Of a DNA stretch of 64,000 nucleotides, positions 6,306 to 17,360 are shown one piece after another. The stretch comes from Aldehydirespirator sp965204415. GTDB lineage: Bacteria; Actinomycetota; Acidimicrobiia; Acidimicrobiales; Aldehydirespiratoraceae. The translations under genes were made by a program, and so were the position numbers. The DNA is taken from positions 124,001-188,000 of the forward strand of contig CBDBEL010000003.1 in the NCBI GenBank assembly GCA_965204415.1, in the 5' to 3' direction. Within the stretch, counting starts at the first letter, position 1, and each line of letters begins with the position of its first letter. Below the pieces are notes generated by a model. The model did not search any database. It was not told the DNA's origin and saw only the letters and a list, made by a program, of their open reading frames with translations.

Positions 6306-8489
6306 TGCGCCGGTGTCTTCGACGGGTTCCGACGGGAACTCGCGGTCGTCAATCAGCTGCTGCGGCACCGGGAACTCTCCGTAGTGACGCAGCGCGTCGG
6401 GAGGCGGCCGGCGCTGGGACCATTCGGCCACGAACTCGGCGTAGGGCCGTCCCTGACGCTTGCGCTCGGCCCGGATCCCGGCCCGGCGGGCGTCGGTGGC
6501 CTCGGCGTCCACCCGGTTCCCGCCGGCGGCCAGCACCACGCCGTAGAGCCGCTCGGCCAGCTCGGGCGAGGTGATCCCGTCGGCGATGTCGCCCAGCACC
6601 GCCTCGGGGTCGCGTTCGAGCACGTCGCCGTAGCCGCCCCCGCAGCCCCGGGCCAGCACCACCACGTCGCCGTCGCTGACCGTCTCGCCCTCGGAGTTGG
6701 TGTGCCCGAAGGCGTAGTCGCCCGAGATGCGGCGCCGGTCGGCCAGCTCCCGCACGCTCATGGGCAGGTCGTCGGCCCCGGCCGCCATCAGCTCCTTGGC
6801 GTCGGAGCCCCGGATGATGATGCGGGGCTGGGCCGCGCCCGAGTAGCCCCCGAACAGCCCGTAGTTCTTGGTGAACCGGCTGCCGGTGCCCACGGAGTTG
6901 GTGTTCAGCCCGGCAGTGCCGTGGATCACGAAGCAGTCGGTGAGGCCCACCCCGCCCCGGTAGCGGCCCAAGCCGCACACGTCCCGGTCGAAGCGGTTGC
7001 GGAACAGGTACACCCACGGGAACTTGCGCTCCTGCTCCTCGGGGCCGGGACAGTCCACCACCATGGCCCAGAAGAACCCGGCGCTGTGCTCGCCGTCGAG
7101 GTCGAAGCGGGCCCCCTGGCCGGTGGCGTTGCCGTTGGCGGGCCCGCCCGCGATCTGGTTGCCGTACTGGCCGGTGCCTCCGAACTGGATCAGCAGCAGG
7201 TTCTCCGCGAACGGCGCGGTCACCCCGGCCCGGTGCGGGCTGTCGTGCAGCATCCGCATGGCCGCCAGCAGCAGGCCCTGCACCACCACCCGGCCGGTGT
7301 GGCTGCCCGAGCCGGTGCCCGAGTCGCGGCTAGGGGCGTTGACGATGCTGGGCGGGGCGGTGAGCTTGATCGGGTCGAACAGGCCGATCGACCAGCGCAG
7401 GCCCCGGAACACGGTCGGGAACAGCGCCGCGGCCGAGGCGGCCCGGGCCAGGTGCCAGCGCAGGTGGAACGGCCCGATGCAGGGTTCGGGCGAGGCGCCG
7501 GCCATGTCGATGAGCAGCTCGTCGCCTCGCTTGTGCAACTCGATGGGCAGGCGGATGATCCCGTCCTCGATGCCGATGGTGTCGAGGAACACCACCGACC
7601 GGTAGACGCCGTCGTGGAAGCCGGAGATGCGGCGGCGGGCGAGGGTGGCCGAGGTCTTGATCGACTGGCGCAGCCCGGCGGCCACGAAGGGCGCGCCCCG
7701 GCGCTCCACCTCCCGCAGCAGCTGCTGGCGCAGCCGGACGCACACCGCCAGGCGGGCCTTCATGTCCAGCGAGTTCTGGCGGGGGGTGCGCACCGAGTTG
7801 AGCAGGAACTCGAGGTGGTCGGTGTGGAACCGGAATTCGGTGCCCACCCGCAGCGGGGTGATGTGGAGGCCCTCCTCGTAGCGGGTGCCGATCTCGGGCG
7901 ACCAGCCGCCCGGCGAGCGTGAGCCGGTCTCGCCCTGGTGCCCGCCGCAGGCCACCCAGGCGATCAGCTCGCCGCCGGCGAACACCGGCATCATCAGGAA
8001 GTGGTCGTAGGTGTGCACCCCACCGGCGTCGGGGTCGTTGAAGAAGAAGATGTCGCCGTCGGCCAGCCCCACGGTGGGGTCGTCGACGTAGTGCTTGAGC
8101 ACGTACTTGACCGGGCCGTAGTGCAGCAGGGCGTGCAGGATCACACCGGTGGACATGCCGGCCAGGTCGCCCTTGGCGGTGAAGATGCCCACCCCCAGGT
8201 CGCCGGCCTGCAGCATCTCGGCCATGCTCAGGTACTTGCAGACGTCCCGGCCGTCGTCGATGATCGAGTCGAGCTTGTGCAGGAAGATCTCGAGGTCGAC
8301 GGGGTCGAGGCTCCCCGCCCCGGCCAGCTCCAGCTCGGTGGGCTCCTCCAGCACCTCGCGGTGCAGCACCTCGGGGTCAAGGCCGGGGCCGGGCTTCATG
8401 AGGGGGCGCCCGAAGCGGGCGATCCGCTCCTCGAGGCTCATGGCGGCCACGTCCAGCATCCGGGCCGCCGATGCCGGTGTGACGGTCAC
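6294..8489 (-). CDS. HyuB / acetone-carboxylase alpha-like catalytic subunit
   Basis: 731 residues from GTG 8489, which overlaps the stop of the upstream HyuA gene (GTGA); the longer open frame upstream of this GTG is a shadow of that gene. The size suits acetone-carboxylase alpha (AcxB) and acetophenone-carboxylase subunits rather than short HyuB (~570). A metal-site segment is visible as FFFNDPDAGGVHTYDHF with a further His in ACGGHQGETG, fitting the H-x2-D...H manganese ligands of AcxB. It probably carries out carboxylation of an activated ketone enolate, working with the 8486-10729 and 10716-11051 products. The substrate is unknown. Confidence 0.83.
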   Translation of the reverse strand: MTVTPASAARMLDVAAMSLEERIARFGRPLMKPGPGLDPEVLHREVLEEPTELELAGAGSLDPVDLEIFLHKLDSIIDDGRDVCKYLSMAEMLQAGDLGVGIFTAKGDLAGMSTGVILHALLHYGPVKYVLKHYVDDPTVGLADGDIFFFNDPDAGGVHTYDHFLMMPVFAGGELIAWVACGGHQGETGSRSPGGWSPEIGTRYEEGLHITPLRVGTEFRFHTDHLEFLLNSVRTPRQNSLDMKARLAVCVRLRQQLLREVERRGAPFVAAGLRQSIKTSATLARRRISGFHDGVYRSVVFLDTIGIEDGIIRLPIELHKRGDELLIDMAGASPEPCIGPFHLRWHLARAASAAALFPTVFRGLRWSIGLFDPIKLTAPPSIVNAPSRDSGTGSGSHTGRVVVQGLLLAAMRMLHDSPHRAGVTAPFAENLLLIQFGGTGQYGNQIAGGPANGNATGQGARFDLDGEHSAGFFWAMVVDCPGPEEQERKFPWVYLFRNRFDRDVCGLGRYRGGVGLTDCFVIHGTAGLNTNSVGTGSRFTKNYGLFGGYSGAAQPRIIIRGSDAKELMAAGADDLPMSVRELADRRRISGDYAFGHTNSEGETVSDGDVVVLARGCGGGYGDVLERDPEAVLGDIADGITSPELAERLYGVVLAAGGNRVDAEATDARRAGIRAERKRQGRPYAEFVAEWSQRRPPPDALRHYGEFPVPQQLIDDREFPSEPVEDTGAWHR

Positions 8490-10729
8490 GGGCCGGCCTC
8501 CGGCGCGGTGAGCCAGCCGGTGCGCTGCTCGTCGAGGGCGTAGCTCCAACCCGGCGGCACCGCCACCACAGTGTCTACGTCCTCCATCAGGGCTGGACCC
8601 TGCGTCGAGAATCCTGCTGGCAGGCTGCTGCGCTCGTACACGGGGGTGGACAGCGCTCCCGAGCCGGGCCAGATGACCTCTCGCTCCCACCCGGCCGCGC
8701 CACCCGGGCCGCGGCACCCGGCGGGCGACCCACCCGGGCCGCCATTCGGCCCGGCGCCGTGCCCCGCCGACGTCGGGACGCCGACCGGCACAGGATCGGG
8801 GCGGGCCTCCAGCCGGTAGCCGGCCGCGCCGGCCACCAGCCGGAACAACTGGACCAGGATCCCGCCGTAGGGATGGATGGACCCTTCCCCGTAGGCCGCC
8901 GCGAACACCTCGTTGAAGGCGTCGCACAGGGCCACCACATCGGCGGGACCCTCCAGCATCAGCCGGGGCGCCTCCAGCCGCACGGTGTGGTGCTGGCCCC
9001 CGTAGTTCATGTCCAGTTCCAGGCGCAGGCTCACCGCGTCGAGCCCGAAGCCCTCCTCGGCCATGTCCCGCTCGGCCAGCGCGGCCAGGCCTCGAACGAC
9101 CTCGTTGAAGGCGCCGGCCGAGTCGGTGTAGGCGTCGCCGTCGAACAGCTGGACCATGCGGGTGCGCTCGTAGGTCTGCATGACCGGCATGGTGGCCACG
9201 CCGTAGGCGTTGAACTCGCTGCCGTGGGGGAAGGTGGCCACCCGGTGCACGTCGGCGTATCCGGCCACCGCGGCGGCGTGCACCGGTCCGGCCCCGCCGA
9301 AGGCGAACATGGTGAAGTCGCGGGGATCGTGGCCCTCGAGAGCCGTCTGGCGGTAGATCTCCTGGCCCATCACCCCGTCGATCAGACGGCGCACCCTCAC
9401 CGCGGCCTCGGTCAGGCCGATGCCGAGCGGATCGGCGATGCGGCGGCTCAGGGCCCGCTCGGCCCGGCGCCGGCTCAGCGGCATGGCCCCTCCCAGGAAC
9501 CGGTCGGGGTCGATGAAGCCCAGCACCACGTCGGCGTCGGTGACGGTCGGCTCGGTGCCGCCCTGCGAGTAGCAGGCCGGTCCGGGCATCGAGCCGGCGC
9601 TGCGGGGGCCCACCCGCAGTTCGCCGGTGTCGGTGAGGTGTGCGATCGAACCGCCGCCCGCGCCGATGGAGTAGTTGGCGATCACCGGCAGGTGCACCCG
9701 CCAGCGGTCGATCACCGGGTCGAACTCGTAGTTGCGGTCCTGGCCGTCGATCACGAGGCCCACATCGAAGCTGGTGCCGCCCATGTCGGCGGTGATCACC
9801 CGGTCGAGCCCGTAGTCGCGGGCCATGACCGCCGCACCGGCGAGACCGGCGACGGGCCCGCTGCCCAGCAGATGCAGGGCGGTGGTGCGGCTGGGTGAGG
9901 CCACCCCGCCGATGTTGCGGGCCACCAGCAGCGGCCTGCGGCATCCCAGGGCTCGCAGCCGGTCGCCGAGGTCGATGACGTGCTCCTCGGTGTCGGGGGC
10001 CAGGAAGGCGCTGAGGATGGTGGTGATGCTGCGCCGGTACTCGTCGAGGCGGGGGGCCACCTCCGACGACAGCAGCACCGGGCAGCGGCCCAGCACCGAG
10101 TCGGGGTACTCCCGCCGGACGATCTCAGCCACCTGCTGCTCGTGGGCCGGGTTCATGAACGACCAGGCCAGGCACACGGCGATGGCTCGCACGCCCTGGC
10201 GCACCAGGTGGTCGACGGCGGCCAGCACGTCGTCGGTCCGCAGGGGCATCAGCACCTCGCCGAAGCAGTCGATGCGCTCCCGCACCCCCACCCGCAGCTG
10301 GCGGGGCACCAGGTCGTCGGGCCGCTGGGCCCGGGTGCGGTCGATCTGCACCTCCAGGGGCATGCCGTCGGCCCACGAGCGGGACCGGGCCACGTGCACG
10401 GTGTCCTCCTGGCCCGCGGTGGTGATGAGCCCCACCTTGGGGCCGGTCCGCTCGATGAGGGCGTTGGTGCCCACGGTGGTGGAGTACTTGACCGCGTCGG
10501 CGGCCGCGAAGGCGTCGGCCGGGTCGCAGCCGAGCTGGCGGGCCGCCTCGCCGATGGCGGCGATCATCCCGTCGGACAGGTCGGCGTGGGTGGTCAGCGA
10601 CTTGCCGGTGGCCTGGCGGCCGTCCAGCACCACGAAGGCGTCGGTGAAGGTGCCGCCGATGTCGACGTCGAGCAGGCTCGTCCCGCCGGCGCCGGCGTGG
10701 CCCCCATCCGCTGCTTCAGGTGATGGCAT
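8486..10729 (-). CDS. HyuA / acetone-carboxylase beta-like ATP-using subunit
   Basis: 747 residues, full length for AcxA/HyuA. Motifs are DVDIGGTFTDAF at residue ~22, YSTTVGTNALIERTG near 90, VITADMGGTSFDVGLV near 315 and the glycine-rich SIGAGGGSIA near 350, with GAGPVHAAAV in the C-terminal part. The family phosphorylates the ketone or a bicarbonate-derived partner with ATP. ATG 10729 lies 14 nt inside the end of the gamma-like gene. Expression is evidently coupled to the genes on both sides. Confidence 0.85.
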   Translation of the reverse strand: MPSPEAADGGHAGAGGTSLLDVDIGGTFTDAFVVLDGRQATGKSLTTHADLSDGMIAAIGEAARQLGCDPADAFAAADAVKYSTTVGTNALIERTGPKVGLITTAGQEDTVHVARSRSWADGMPLEVQIDRTRAQRPDDLVPRQLRVGVRERIDCFGEVLMPLRTDDVLAAVDHLVRQGVRAIAVCLAWSFMNPAHEQQVAEIVRREYPDSVLGRCPVLLSSEVAPRLDEYRRSITTILSAFLAPDTEEHVIDLGDRLRALGCRRPLLVARNIGGVASPSRTTALHLLGSGPVAGLAGAAVMARDYGLDRVITADMGGTSFDVGLVIDGQDRNYEFDPVIDRWRVHLPVIANYSIGAGGGSIAHLTDTGELRVGPRSAGSMPGPACYSQGGTEPTVTDADVVLGFIDPDRFLGGAMPLSRRRAERALSRRIADPLGIGLTEAAVRVRRLIDGVMGQEIYRQTALEGHDPRDFTMFAFGGAGPVHAAAVAGYADVHRVATFPHGSEFNAYGVATMPVMQTYERTRMVQLFDGDAYTDSAGAFNEVVRGLAALAERDMAEEGFGLDAVSLRLELDMNYGGQHHTVRLEAPRLMLEGPADVVALCDAFNEVFAAAYGEGSIHPYGGILVQLFRLVAGAAGYRLEARPDPVPVGVPTSAGHGAGPNGGPGGSPAGCRGPGGAAGWEREVIWPGSGALSTPVYERSSLPAGFSTQGPALMEDVDTVVAVPPGWSYALDEQRTGWLTAPEAGP

Positions 10730-11051
10730 CGAGGTCGAGCTCTATGTCGTGGGTGATGGGATGGCCGGGCGGCAGGTACTCCACGTCGAACATGACCCCG
10801 CAGCCGCCGCAGTAGAACTCCACGATCCGGCACCACTCCGGATGGGGGCTGAACCCGAACTCGGTGGGCGGGTCGAACGGGATGTGGATCTCCCGGGGGT
10901 CGCGGTCGTAGACCAGGCAACCCTCCTTGTAGTTGCGTTCCGCCGGGCCGAGGTCGTACCCGCACCGGTTGCACACCCAGCGCCGGGAGGCCACGTCGAG
11001 GTCCAGCGCCTCGGTGATGCGCCGCCGCTCAGTGCCGGAGTCCGTGGCCAT
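10716..11051 (-). CDS. Acetone-carboxylase gamma-like small zinc subunit
   Basis: 111 residues. Two Cys pairs, CNRCG near residue 27 and CGGCG near residue 80, suggest a zinc site; EWCRIVEFYCGGCG and the N-terminal SRRWVCNRCGYDLG match the acetone-carboxylase gamma family. It is the first gene of the operon (ATG 11051) and overlaps the beta-like gene by 14 nt. The gamma/beta/alpha order supports a carboxylase rather than a hydantoinase. The repeat element upstream (11084-11200) lies where the promoter should be. Confidence 0.78.
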   Translation of the reverse strand: MATDSGTERRRITEALDLDVASRRWVCNRCGYDLGPAERNYKEGCLVYDRDPREIHIPFDPPTEFGFSPHPEWCRIVEFYCGGCGVMFDVEYLPPGHPITHDIELDLDAIT

Positions 11052-11083
11052 TCAGCGCAAGCGCCGACGGACAGCAACCGCCC

Positions 11084-11200
11084 GCGTCGGAGCGGTGTCG
11101 TTCCCGCTCTTGTTCGCTGCGCTCACGGGCCGCTCGGGCCACGGCCTCGCTGCACATCGCACTGATTCGTCCACCGGCGCCCCCTGTCCGCTCGGCCTCT
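11084..11200. repeat. Dispersed MITE-like repeat, copy A
   Basis: Positions 11101-11150 are identical over ~50 bp to 30182-30231 and 34091-34140 (core from TTCCCGCTCTTGTTCGCTG to CCACGGCCTCGC). After the core this copy diverges, but it ends with the shared CGCTCGGCCTCT at 11189-11200. It fills the 227-bp gap between the gamma-like gene and the DUF1761 gene. Confidence 0.8.
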
Positions 11201-11278
11201 GGGCGATCCTCCCCCGTCGCCTGTTAGCGGCCGGATTGTATACCGTCTCCTCGGAGGGGATCGAAGTCAGCTATACCT

Positions 11279-11704
11279 CTAGCTCCAGACGGCCAGCAGG
11301 ATGCCGATCACGCTGTAGGAGATGAGCGGGTAGCCGGCGTTGATGGCGAACAGCCTGAGGCTGCGGCCCTCGAAGGCGTAGTTGATGGCGTTGGAAGTGA
11401 AGATGAACCCGATGGCGGCCAGCAGCCCGAGGCCGAGGCCCTCACCGGCGCTGTCGGCCCCCAACCCCTGGGCGAGCAGCGCCAGCACCAGGGTGAACAC
11501 GATCCCGCACACCACCGCCAGCACATAGGGGTACCACTGCCGGGAAGTCCCCTTCATGGCCTCCATGTCGTCGGTGCTGAGGCCCACCTCGGCCATCCAC
11601 GGCTTGGCCAGCGTGCTGTACCAGGCCGCGCCCAGCGCCTGGTTGAACACCACCGCCACCAGGATCGCCCAGTAGTTCAGGCTGCCCAGATCGAAGCTGT
11701 CCAT
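11279..11704 (-). CDS. DUF1761-family small membrane protein
   Basis: 141 residues from ATG 11704, with AAGGGGAA as ribosome binding site about 8 nt upstream; the longer frame to 11956 runs into the opposite-strand RF3 gene and is rejected. The sequence shows four hydrophobic segments with the family phrases NYWAILVAVVFNQALGAAWY and KPWMAEVGLS near residue 35. The function of the family is unknown. It is transcribed alone, divergently from prfC. Confidence 0.75.
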   Translation of the reverse strand: MDSFDLGSLNYWAILVAVVFNQALGAAWYSTLAKPWMAEVGLSTDDMEAMKGTSRQWYPYVLAVVCGIVFTLVLALLAQGLGADSAGEGLGLGLLAAIGFIFTSNAINYAFEGRSLRLFAINAGYPLISYSVIGILLAVWS

Positions 11705-11761
11705 TCGTGTTTCCCCTTGTTGTTCAGGCTTGTCATGACGTCCGTATGACATGAACATGTT

Positions 11762-11783
11762 AGAGGCCGAGCGAATAGGCGGG
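11762..11783. repeat. Tip fragment of the dispersed repeat family
   Basis: AGAGGCCGAGCGAATAGGCG is the reverse complement of the right end of copy B (CGCCTATTCGCTCGGCCTCT). A sister fragment is at 18333-18354. It lies in the divergent gap between the DUF1761 and RF3 genes. Confidence 0.6.
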
Positions 11784-11840
11784 CGCGTGAATGTGTCCAC
11801 GGGCCGACGCAGCCCCGCGGTATCGGGCCACACTGAGGGG

Positions 11841-13454
<1,614 letters not shown>

Positions 13455-13487
13455 CGGCCGGGCGCGGAGCGCCGGTAGCGTCCGGTT

Positions 13488-14999
13488 GTGGCTGATCGGC
13501 CCAACATCCTGCTGATCGTCTCCGACGAGGAGCGGCGCAACGACTGGCTCGACGGCGTGGTGGACCTGCCCGCCCATGAGCGGCTGCGAGCCGATGGGTT
13601 GAGCTTCGACCGCTACTTCACCCACTCCTCCCCCTGCTCGCCGTCGCGGGCCAGCCTCTACACCGGCCGCTACCTGGCCGAGCACGGCGTGGTCGACAAC
13701 GTCGCCTTCCCCACCCACACCGCTCTCGACCCGGCCATCCCCACCATCGGGAGCTTGCTGGCCGAGCGGGGCTACCGGTCGAGCTATCTGGGCAAGTGGC
13801 ATCTCGGCCACACCGAGGCGCCCGACATGGAGGCCCACGGGTACCTCGACTGGGAGGGAAACGACGTCCACTTCATGGGCAGCGCCTACACCGGCCGCTA
13901 CTTCGACCCGATCATCGTCGACCAGGCCATCGACTGGCTCACCGGCCGGGCCGGCGGAGCCGGAGCAAACGGCGACAGCGGAGCGGGCCAGCCGTGGTTC
14001 CTGACCGTCGCGCTGGTCAACCCCCACGACATCATGTGGTTCCCGGCCGACCACCGCAGCTACCAGGCCGAGCACACTAAGTTCGCCAGGTTCTTCAACG
14101 CAGTGCTGGAGATGCGTCTGGGCGACCTGCCGGTGACCCCGCCGCGGGAGGACTACCCCCGCCTGTTCGACCGGCTGCCCGACAACTTCGGGGACGACCT
14201 GCACACCAAGCCCGAGGTGCAGCGGGCCTGGCGCCACGTCCGCAACACCGAGCACGTGGTCGGCCGCATCGACGCCGACGACCACGACACCTGGCTGCGG
14301 GGCCTCGACTACTACGCCTGGCTGCACATCGAGCTCGACCGCAGCCTGGCCCGCCTGCTCGACGCCCTCGACGCCCTCGACCTCTACGACGGCACCGTGA
14401 TCGCCTACACATCCGACCACGGCGACGCCTGCGGGTCCCACGGTCTGCGGGCCAAGCTGCCCTGCGTCTACGACGAGGTGATGGGGGTGCCGCTGATCGT
14501 GAAGGCTCCCGGCGCACCGGCCGGGGCCCGTACCGGGGCGCTGGCCACCCATGTCGATCTCGCGGCCACGGTCGCCGCGCTGGGCGGTGTCGACCCCGCG
14601 GACACCCCCACCCTCTCGGGCCGCGACCTGTCGCCGGTGCTGGCCGACCCGGCCTCCTCGGTGCGCGACTTCGTGCTGTTCTCCCAGGACTCGGCCCAGT
14701 CCGACCTGATCCGCAACACCCGCTACGCGGTGCGGGGATTCTTCGACGGCGACACCAAGTACGCCCGCTACTACGGGATCGGCGGCGGGGTCCGGCGCGA
14801 CGGAAGCGCCGCCGACGGTGGCAAGCTCTTCGATGTGGACGCCGACTTCGACGACCACGACCACGAGTGGTACCAGACCGCCGAGGACCCCCACGAACTG
14901 GTCAACCTGGCCAACGACCGGGGCCGGAGCAGCGAGCTGCGCGACCTGTTCCGCCGTCTGCTGGACTATGAGGCCCAGGAGCTGACCTTGACGCCATGA
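13488..14999 (+). CDS. Sulfatase (formylglycine-dependent type)
   Basis: 503 residues from GTG 13488. The N-terminus PNILLIVSDEE carries a metal ligand region, the CSPSRASLYTGR motif at residues 50-61 contains the Cys converted to formylglycine, and GKWHLG follows near residue 100. A second metal segment TSDHGDACGSHG lies near 308. No signal peptide is visible, so the enzyme is probably cytoplasmic. It hydrolyses a sulfate ester or acts as a phosphonate/phosphate relative; the substrate is unknown. The stop overlaps the P450 start (ATGA), so the two are co-translated. Confidence 0.9.
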   Translation: MADRPNILLIVSDEERRNDWLDGVVDLPAHERLRADGLSFDRYFTHSSPCSPSRASLYTGRYLAEHGVVDNVAFPTHTALDPAIPTIGSLLAERGYRSSYLGKWHLGHTEAPDMEAHGYLDWEGNDVHFMGSAYTGRYFDPIIVDQAIDWLTGRAGGAGANGDSGAGQPWFLTVALVNPHDIMWFPADHRSYQAEHTKFARFFNAVLEMRLGDLPVTPPREDYPRLFDRLPDNFGDDLHTKPEVQRAWRHVRNTEHVVGRIDADDHDTWLRGLDYYAWLHIELDRSLARLLDALDALDLYDGTVIAYTSDHGDACGSHGLRAKLPCVYDEVMGVPLIVKAPGAPAGARTGALATHVDLAATVAALGGVDPADTPTLSGRDLSPVLADPASSVRDFVLFSQDSAQSDLIRNTRYAVRGFFDGDTKYARYYGIGGGVRRDGSAADGGKLFDVDADFDDHDHEWYQTAEDPHELVNLANDRGRSSELRDLFRRLLDYEAQELTLTP

Positions 15000-16282
15000 C
15001 CTACACCACGAACACCTCGACCACCGAGGCGACCGACCCCGGTGCCGGCGCCCATGTCGGTCCCAAGCCCCGGGCGCCGGTGGCCGACTGGACCACCGAC
15101 TTCGACCACGTCGACCCCGGCTATGCGGCCCGGGCCCCCGAGATCTGGGACGAGCTGCGCCAGGAGTGCCCGGTGGCCCGCAGTGAGCGCTACGGCGGCA
15201 CCTGGCTGCCGGTGCGGCACGAAGACGTGTGCGCCATCGCCAAGGACACCGACACGTTCAGCTCCAACGGCGTGGTGGTGCACGACGGCCGGCCCGAGAT
15301 CCCTCCCCCGGTGGGGTTTGCCCCGCCGATCACCAGCGACCCGCCGTTCCATCGCATCGCCCGGGAGTTCCTGCTGCCGGCATTCGCGCCCAAGCCCATC
15401 GAGGCCAAGCGAGAGGCCACCCGCGAGACCTGCCGGGAGCTGCTCGACGACCTGCTGGCCGACGTGGAGGCGGGCCGCACCGACACAGTGGACGCCGCGC
15501 TGGGCTACACCCAGCACATCCCGGTGCGGGTGATCGCCGACATTCTGGGCGTGCCCCGCTCCGACGGCGACCAGTTCCGGATCTTCATCCACCGGATCAT
15601 GGAGCAGCCCGGAACCGAGGTTCGCGTCGAGTACGAGGACTCGATCGACTTCTACCTCGACACCCTGATCGCGGCCCGGGCGGAGGAACCCCGAGACGAT
15701 CTGATCAGCCACATGACCCACGCCACCATCGCGGGCCAACCCCTGAAGCACGAGCACGTGCGGGGCACCTGCGGACTCCTGATCGTCGCCGGGGTGGACA
15801 CCACCTGGTCGGCCATCGGCGCCTCGCTGTGGCACATGGCCCAGCACCCGGAGGACCGCAGGCGCTGGGTGGAGGACCCCGAGGTGCGGCCGTTCGCGGT
15901 GGAGGAGTTCCTGCGCTTCTACGCGCCGGTGACCATGGCCCGGATAGTGGCCAAGGACGCCGAGTTCGCGGGGCGCTCGATGCGGGCCAACGACTGGGTT
16001 CTGCTGCCGTTCCCGGCCGCCAACCGCGACCCCGAGGCCTTCGAGGAGGCCGGCGAGTTCGTGATCGACCGCATGCGCAACCGCCATGTGGCCTTCGGGC
16101 TGGGCATCCACCGGTGCCTCGGCTCGAACCTGGCCCGCATGGAGCTGACGGTGGCGCTGGAGGAGTGGATGGCCCGGGTCCCGGACTTCGAGCTGGCCGA
16201 CCCCGAGGGTGTGAGGTGGTCGACCGGCCAGATCCGCGGCCCCCGGGAGCTGCCGGTGCGGATCCTCAACGGCGCGGCCTGA
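14996..16282 (+). CDS. Cytochrome P450
   Basis: 428 residues. The heme-thiolate loop FGLGIHRCLG is near residue 363, the I-helix oxygen-binding segment GVDTT near 264 and the ExxR helix EEFLR near 302. This is a soluble bacterial class I-type P450 that needs separate ferredoxin and reductase, neither of which is next to it. It overlaps the sulfatase gene by 4 nt, suggesting that both act on the same compound. Confidence 0.93.
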   Translation: MTYTTNTSTTEATDPGAGAHVGPKPRAPVADWTTDFDHVDPGYAARAPEIWDELRQECPVARSERYGGTWLPVRHEDVCAIAKDTDTFSSNGVVVHDGRPEIPPPVGFAPPITSDPPFHRIAREFLLPAFAPKPIEAKREATRETCRELLDDLLADVEAGRTDTVDAALGYTQHIPVRVIADILGVPRSDGDQFRIFIHRIMEQPGTEVRVEYEDSIDFYLDTLIAARAEEPRDDLISHMTHATIAGQPLKHEHVRGTCGLLIVAGVDTTWSAIGASLWHMAQHPEDRRRWVEDPEVRPFAVEEFLRFYAPVTMARIVAKDAEFAGRSMRANDWVLLPFPAANRDPEAFEEAGEFVIDRMRNRHVAFGLGIHRCLGSNLARMELTVALEEWMARVPDFELADPEGVRWSTGQIRGPRELPVRILNGAA

Positions 16283-16295
16283 CTCCGGAGCGCAC

Positions 16296-17327
16296 GTGAG
16301 GCTGCACAAGTTCGCCGATGTGGACGCGTTCGTGGCCCTCGACCTCGCCGGGTCCGAGGCCGCGTCGGGGCCGGTGCGCTGGGCCCGCAAGATCCTCCAG
16401 GGCGGGGCCAAGGACTTGGCCCGCTCCCAGACCTACACCTACGCGGCCTTGCAGATGCGACGCGGCGGAGCCTCCGCCGGGATCAGCGCCGAGGCGCCGG
16501 CCCGGGCCGAGGCGGTGGCCGCGTTCGTGGCCGAGGCCGCCGCGCTGGTGCCCGACGGCACGTACCTGCCCGACGCGGCCAAGGGCGTCGCCGACGCCGA
16601 CCTGGCCCCGCTACGAGGAGAAGACCCCCGCACCACGGACCGGCTCGGGGCATTCGCGGCAGCGTGCGACGGCCTGTCCGCGGCGGTGGCCGCCGACGCG
16701 ACCGTGGGCCTCGACGGCCGCACCGCCGTCATCGAGGGATTCTCGGCGAGCGGGCCGGCGCTGGCCGAGGCTGTGGTGCAGAGAGGCGGACGGGTTGTGG
16801 GCCTGGCCACCGCCGAGGGCTCCCTGGCCGCCGACGACGGTTTCGATCCCGCGGCCCTGGCCGAGGCCTGGAGCGAGCACGCCGGCAAGGCGCTGGGAGC
16901 GCTGGCCGGCAGCGACGACGGGCTGGGCAAGCCGTGGGCGCTGTGGGGCCTCGGCGCCGACGTAGTGTTCGCCGGCTCGAAGATGGGAGCGGTCAACCAC
17001 GGAGTGGCCGAGGGTCTCGGGTGCCAGGCCTTGGTGCCCAGCGGGCGCCTGGCGTTCACGTCCAAGGCGCTGGCGGTGTGCCGCCGCAGCGGGGTGGCCG
17101 CGGTGCCCGACTTCGTGGCCCTGGCCGGATCGACCGTCGCGGCTTGGAGCAGCCCCGACACCGGCGACGACCAGGTCCGCGCCGAGATCGCCGAGGCGGT
17201 CACGGCCCTGATGGCCGACGCCCTCGCCTCCGACGACGGACCCTTCCTGGGCGCCTGCTACGCCGCCGAGTCGTTCCTGTCCACCTGGCAGGACGAGCTG
17301 CCCTTCGGCCGCCCCCTCGCCTCCTGA
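16296..17327 (+). CDS. Glu/Leu/Phe/Val-dehydrogenase-like protein
   Basis: 343 residues from GTG 16296, 13 nt after the P450 stop. The middle has a Rossmann-like stretch GRTAVIEGFSASGPALAEAV followed by GRVVGLATAEG, and the end has a Gly/Ala-rich segment with VAAVPDFVALAGSTVAAW, resembling the 'V-PD-NAGGV' end of glutamate dehydrogenases. The N-terminal catalytic Lys motifs of active dehydrogenases are not obvious. It may be a degenerate or repurposed NAD-binding member. The operon link is with the sulfatase and P450. Confidence 0.55.
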   Translation: MRLHKFADVDAFVALDLAGSEAASGPVRWARKILQGGAKDLARSQTYTYAALQMRRGGASAGISAEAPARAEAVAAFVAEAAALVPDGTYLPDAAKGVADADLAPLRGEDPRTTDRLGAFAAACDGLSAAVAADATVGLDGRTAVIEGFSASGPALAEAVVQRGGRVVGLATAEGSLAADDGFDPAALAEAWSEHAGKALGALAGSDDGLGKPWALWGLGADVVFAGSKMGAVNHGVAEGLGCQALVPSGRLAFTSKALAVCRRSGVAAVPDFVALAGSTVAAWSSPDTGDDQVRAEIAEAVTALMADALASDDGPFLGACYAAESFLSTWQDELPFGRPLAS

Positions 17328-17360
17328 GAACCCGGCGTCCCGCTACCCTGAACACTCCAC

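Noticed and set aside
6258..7922. 554-codon plus-strand open frame antisense to HyuB
   Set aside because: Shadow of the HyuB reading frame; composition is low-complexity and it carries no motif.
8490..9944. N-terminal extension of the HyuB frame up to 9944
   Set aside because: The extension is an off-frame reading of the upstream HyuA gene; GTG 8489 overlaps the HyuA stop and gives the family N-terminus.
11052..11278. Small protein-coding gene in the 227-bp gap
   Set aside because: The open frames there are translations of repeat copy A, seen in all three copies without codon-level conservation.
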